Assembly: GCA_020532545.1 (NCBI GenBank)
Contig: JAJBAW010000004.1
Location: 30,903 to 94,902 of the forward strand
Direction: 5' to 3'
From: Candidatus Cloacimonadota bacterium
GTDB lineage: Bacteria; Cloacimonadota; Cloacimonadia; Cloacimonadales; Cloacimonadaceae
DNA length: 64,000 nucleotides
Under the pieces are notes generated by a model. The model had not been told where the DNA came from and ran no database searches. It saw nothing but the letters and a program-made list of their open reading frames with translations. Position numbers and translations under genes: made by a program. How positions within the stretch are numbered: the first letter of the stretch is position 1; each line of letters opens with the position of its first letter. Shown one piece after another: positions 62,701 through 64,000 of the stretch.

Positions 62701-63350
62701 ATAGCCTCATTAGCCGGGCTTACCAGCAGAGCTGGATTGGGTGGAATGGTAGGAACAAAGGCTGCCATATCGAATTTCATATTGGCCCGTTTGTCAGAAA
62801 GAGTGCCGGTAGCATTTGTGCTGGCATCGGCACTATCACTGACAAAATAAAGAGCCATATTTGTTGCCGTGCTGTAATATACGCTGGCGTTAGCGGAATA
62901 AGCTCCTGTGGTATCACCATAGTATACTTCCACTACCAGGTTATCTACCCCATTCCAAGGGAAGGGTGTGTCAAACACATGGGTATTCCAGCCTGTGGCA
63001 GGAGTGTAGGGATTTGCACTCCAAACCTGGGTGAGGCCGGTTACAAAGGTATCATTAAGGACACTTTGCGTGGTATGACCCAATTTGATGGTCATCGGAC
63101 TGGCATTCACGTCATTGAGAAAATCAACGTTGAAAGCCAGGGAAGTGATATTCCCAGCTCCACCACCGGCATCATTCAGCTCATCGACCGTGACCAGATA
63201 CTGGTCACGCTCATTCTTGTAATAATTAGCGTAGGGACAAGGTGAACTGCTGCTACCATTGTAGGTTGTTCCAGTGCCGATCACCACTTCCGCGGCAAAT
63301 AATCCCAGCGTCAGCACCAGGATGCTAATGAGTAGTATAAACTTCTTCAT
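56778..63350 (-). CDS. Giant secreted modular surface protein (leader class, C; 2190 aa)
   Basis: 2190 residues with a signal peptide (ILLISILVLTLGLFAA). Approximate order: N-terminal TIGDG-like (22-205), FN3 (215-305), TIGDG (310-490), choice-of-anchor-D (495-590), cleaved-adhesin/MAM-like (595-755), FN3 (765-855), jelly-roll (860-1020), FN3 (1030-1125), the WVRGNWLNG beta-sandwich shared with the 939-residue protein (1125-1330), FN3. Another TIGDG, FN3, MAM-like (LPYSENFDAVLEPALP, IYIDDVQMD), CARDB (DLAMVSLTGTD) and cleaved-adhesin (LFEGFEGRVIPENW, DDWLITPPL) follow. A terminal FN3-like domain (LNWGKIPYATNYQIH, KKFYRVIAS) and a charged tail end the protein. There is no FlgD-like sorting domain. 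The start has AGGAGTATTCTGAG before ATG, nearly as in the 846-residue gene. Confidence 0.85.
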   Translation of the reverse strand: MKKFILLISILVLTLGLFAAEVVIGTGTTYNGSSSSPCPYANYYKNERDQYLVTVDELNDAGGGAGNITSLAFNVDFLNDVNASPMTIKLGHTTQSVLNDTFVTGLTQVWSANPYTPATGWNTHVFDTPFPWNGVDNLVVEVYYGDTTGAYSANASVYYSTATNMALYFVSDSADASTNATGTLSDKRANMKFDMAAFVPTIPPNPALLVSPANEAINVVLNASLNWANGGGVPDGFKLFFGTNNPPNNIVNGTDLGNVFTYNPGPLTRGETYYWKVVPYNTIGDNTNCPVWSFSTIPEGFVMIGDGTVTNMYLPLNPAVNYNYSQTLYLQNEIDISGQRIEKLYYNWNGTSIGTNCKDWTIYMGHTNKTVFASTTDWIPVGNLSPVFSGELTLPASAGWIEIVLTAPFVYNNSDNLVIAVNETSPGNAGSGKFYGTGMSGINRGLRVQRTSTVPCDPAAPGNGTRVYGIGNIRMQFGEMPSLPIVYVNPDAWDFDTQIINTVSSKEFTISNTGGAPLIINSLSVSGVGFALAEAFAAVTVPASESVSFTVNYAPEAAGNHTGMVSISSNAGPVQISLSGICFDPTISNFPHTQDFDDATAPDLPLGWSSINVDSDTAFWASYDIAPYSAPNSASIAFNGSLPLNDWLISPAIELEAGTVYALEFKYRGGSASWLEKLEVMLGTGTQPADFGTQVFVDDAINFISYTDALASFTVPSTGTYHLGWHAYSAANQFRIYVDDITIRIPDPTAPEPATAVFPLNGSTVLVNPVLTWAPSSTGETVMRYKVYMNETGYFDDQDLVYEGTALQYQSTGLIKGRSYYWKVLPINAFGPDDSCPTWVFHTPGLNQLAEGFEATSFPPLGWANTGNWSRNTTVPLFEGTASAYKFTSTSAAYLLSTPLLSIGEGSSTIEFYTRASTTAQALQVVYSEDRTNWEQIGDEITYDAINTWQPISIDLSDISGASYYLGFQTAIQTASGGIYVDHVIGPDISPVTPGAPTLTAPTNAATNQTRFPKLTWTAEPTGGIPTGYNIYLDENADPSTLIGSSSTTSFEVNTPLTWGGTYYWKVVATNTAGPGLASAVRNFTVMSDPTIYALPYLVDFGTSSSQAFPPLKWTQLNGFYPSPTGTAALWVRGNWLNGPTGNNAAKINIYGSTCNGWLVTPPIAIPADGHELRFELGLTKFNSSTAIDNPAAQADDRFIVLISDTPSMSNATILQEWNNSGSENVFNAIPHTGTGIIIDLTGHSGEKYIAFYGESTIGDNGDNDLFVDNVLVRETPTGRPDPVALVSPADAATMLPVEGFTLAWTPALTGGTPSSYKVYLDTNADPQTLIATELAPSHEVVGPLALGTTYYWKVIAHNDDGDAAASAVFSFETVPEGLVVIGDGMADNSLPVNAYYGYTYSQSIYPQASLNMADKRIEKISYYWNGAGVGTNTSDWIVYMGHSSASQFVNSSSWIPLAELTEVYSGNVSIPATAGWIEITLQTPFIYNNSDNLVIAVDENTSGYDGSGRYFYTTSALTPVSIRIQDDSYNPDPASAPDGDRVSAYPNIMLQFCDIPGGAPDPVTLTGPADGARDLPLEGFQLTWTPAVTGGYAEYYIVYMSQNADDPTDSHFWDLIADTSFDPTRADINPLTYNYGETWYWTVMACNGAGEVVQETAFSFTIMDDPRITQLPYSENFDAVLEPALPTDWTGYVSSTNSYVSIISLASNTYAVSQPNSIQLTNSNDLSADIRLITPEITVPMNTIKLSFSARGGAGYTLLVGTVDAVNGSGTFTQLASFNLTSSHIVYSVPFGSYSGSDTYICFKHGLGGTYRSIYIDDVQMDALVPNDLAMVSLTGTDYAFENTEVTHTVTVKNNGTMAQNEYSVYLKNANGGTVLASETISQELLPDANKAVALTWIPSAIGALEIYAEVVLASDVVPSNNVSENLSFNIYQEGILFEGFEGRVIPENWTVINADGGTNQWIAQAANPHTGSYAARVQYETESLANDDWLITPPLQVTSATTDNISFWMRSYSASENDPWQVLISTTDTNPASFTMIDSGTGQMSAYVQKSYNLDSYGDAIIYLAVRYMGAYNWYLYVDDFVGPPIYTPESLDQPVVTISRNGNNVALNWGKIPYATNYQIHTADTPEGPYTLVATIAANTYSSSATGKKFYRVIASTGSTRTIVPQALSLQQQLRQDEADRASRGRY

Positions 63351-63860
63351 CTCAGAATACTCCTTTATTTAGATGTATTTCTTTTGAAGGGTTATTGGTG
63401 TTAACTAAACGGCAAATAGCACTCCATAGCCCAATGAAGGGCACTGGGGAGATTTACCACATTTAATCTTGATGGTTGGTTTGGTACTCAGTTCAGGAAA
63501 GAACTGCTTTTTGTGCAGATGAATTTGCCGGCCAAGTGAGTCGCAAACCTCTTGATTTTGAAAGCTGAAAGCTAAGGTGAAGCTCTTCCGGAAGCATTTT
63601 CCCCACGGTTTTGGCGATAATGTGCGACGATTATTACTCAGAGTGCGGGCATTATGGTGCCGGATTATACTTCGTGATGGGATTGGTATGAATGTTTCTA
63701 ATTTGATGAAGAAAGTGGGCGCGACTGATCCGTATGTGTTTTCAGGATGCTGGCAAATATGCCTGCAAGATCCTTTAGGTTCCGCAATGGCGGCAGGCAG
63801 CACAGGCTCAGATAAAAGCCACATGAATATTATCGCTTGCATCTATACAAACTCCAGGGC
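63351..63860 (-). promoter_or_regulatory. Conserved leader element, copy 3
   Basis: It precedes the 2190-residue protein gene. The 34-nt block identical in all three leaders lies at 63616-63649. The flanks share GAAAACACATAC with copy 1, and the 40 nt before the start codon match copy 2. A 145-codon frame (63405-63842) covers the block, but it lacks a ribosome-binding site and ends 54 nt before the gene. Confidence 0.75.
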
Positions 63861-63969
63861 CGGTTTTGATACCTAAATCTGCTAAAGCCGATAAGCTGAA
63901 AATGCCGTATGTCAAATTAAGCATTTTTGCAATCCGTCTTTTGCCAATGGCTTGCAGGATCATATTCAT
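63808..63969 (-). CDS. Small ORF upstream of leader copy 3
   Basis: About 53 codons from an ATG with GGGAG 6 nt upstream; the product begins MNMILQAIGKRRIAKMLNL and ends DASDNIHVAFI. It is out of frame with the leader frame downstream. No family is recognised. It could be a leader peptide, a relic, or a chance frame. Confidence 0.25.
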   Translation of the reverse strand: MNMILQAIGKRRIAKMLNLTYGIFSLSALADLGIKTGPGVCIDASDNIHVAFI

Positions 63970-64000
63970 TATAAACTCCCTGTATATTATTTCTGAATGC

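Noticed and set aside
63577..63876. Plus-strand frame containing DNVRRLLLRVRA across leader copy 3
   Set aside because: It is the reverse reading of the conserved 34-nt block. The frame is closed in copy 1, so it is not a conserved gene.
1..64000. tRNA or rRNA genes
   Set aside because: Gaps were read for tRNA-like cloverleafs and conserved rRNA strings; none was recognised, though a scan with tRNAscan-SE or Infernal would be decisive.

Overview
The window looks like chromosomal DNA of a Gram-negative anaerobe of the FCB group, most likely a member of the Cloacimonadota or a close relative. This is inferred from several large secreted beta-sandwich proteins ending in the FlgD-like 'YPNPFNPxTxI' sorting-type domain, a PorQ/PorV-like outer-membrane protein, a fermentative CoA-transferase, and FN3, CARDB and carboxypeptidase-regulatory modules. 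No rRNA or tRNA gene was recognised, so the assignment rests on protein character only.

Region 1 (1-26.9 kb) is housekeeping and accessory mixed: a partial YhaM-type HD exonuclease, a YycJ-like metallo-beta-lactamase-fold protein, PriA, a LamG-containing secreted protein, then a co-directional group of M6-like protease homologue, PorQ-like beta-barrel protein, S8 protease and HflX. A two-gene DUF6978-like/DUF1828-1829-like module follows, then the two subunits of an acetoacetate-type CoA-transferase, an HD-GYP response regulator, a SRAP (YedK/HMCES) protein, endonuclease III, a HIT protein, a second S8 protease and a lipoprotein. Gaps in this half hold palindromes, MITE-like inverted repeats and a nine-copy hairpin repeat array.

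Region 2 (27-63.4 kb) is almost wholly six very large secreted/surface proteins (about 840-2750 residues), built by shuffling a small set of modules: a 'TIGDG' beta domain of about 160 residues, CARDB, choice-of-anchor-D/ASPM-like, MAM/cleaved-adhesin-like, carboxypeptidase-regulatory and FN3. They fall in two classes. Three end in the FlgD-like sorting domain. The other three end in (or near) an FN3-like domain with a 'KKFYRV' motif, and exactly these three are preceded by a conserved leader of about 400-500 nt holding a 34-nt block that is identical in all three copies. The leader has no function I recognise.

Taken together, the protease/beta-barrel group and the giant adhesin-like proteins suggest an investment in cell-surface degradation and attachment. 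The conserved leaders and the DUF6978/DUF1828 pair are the best candidates for something undescribed.
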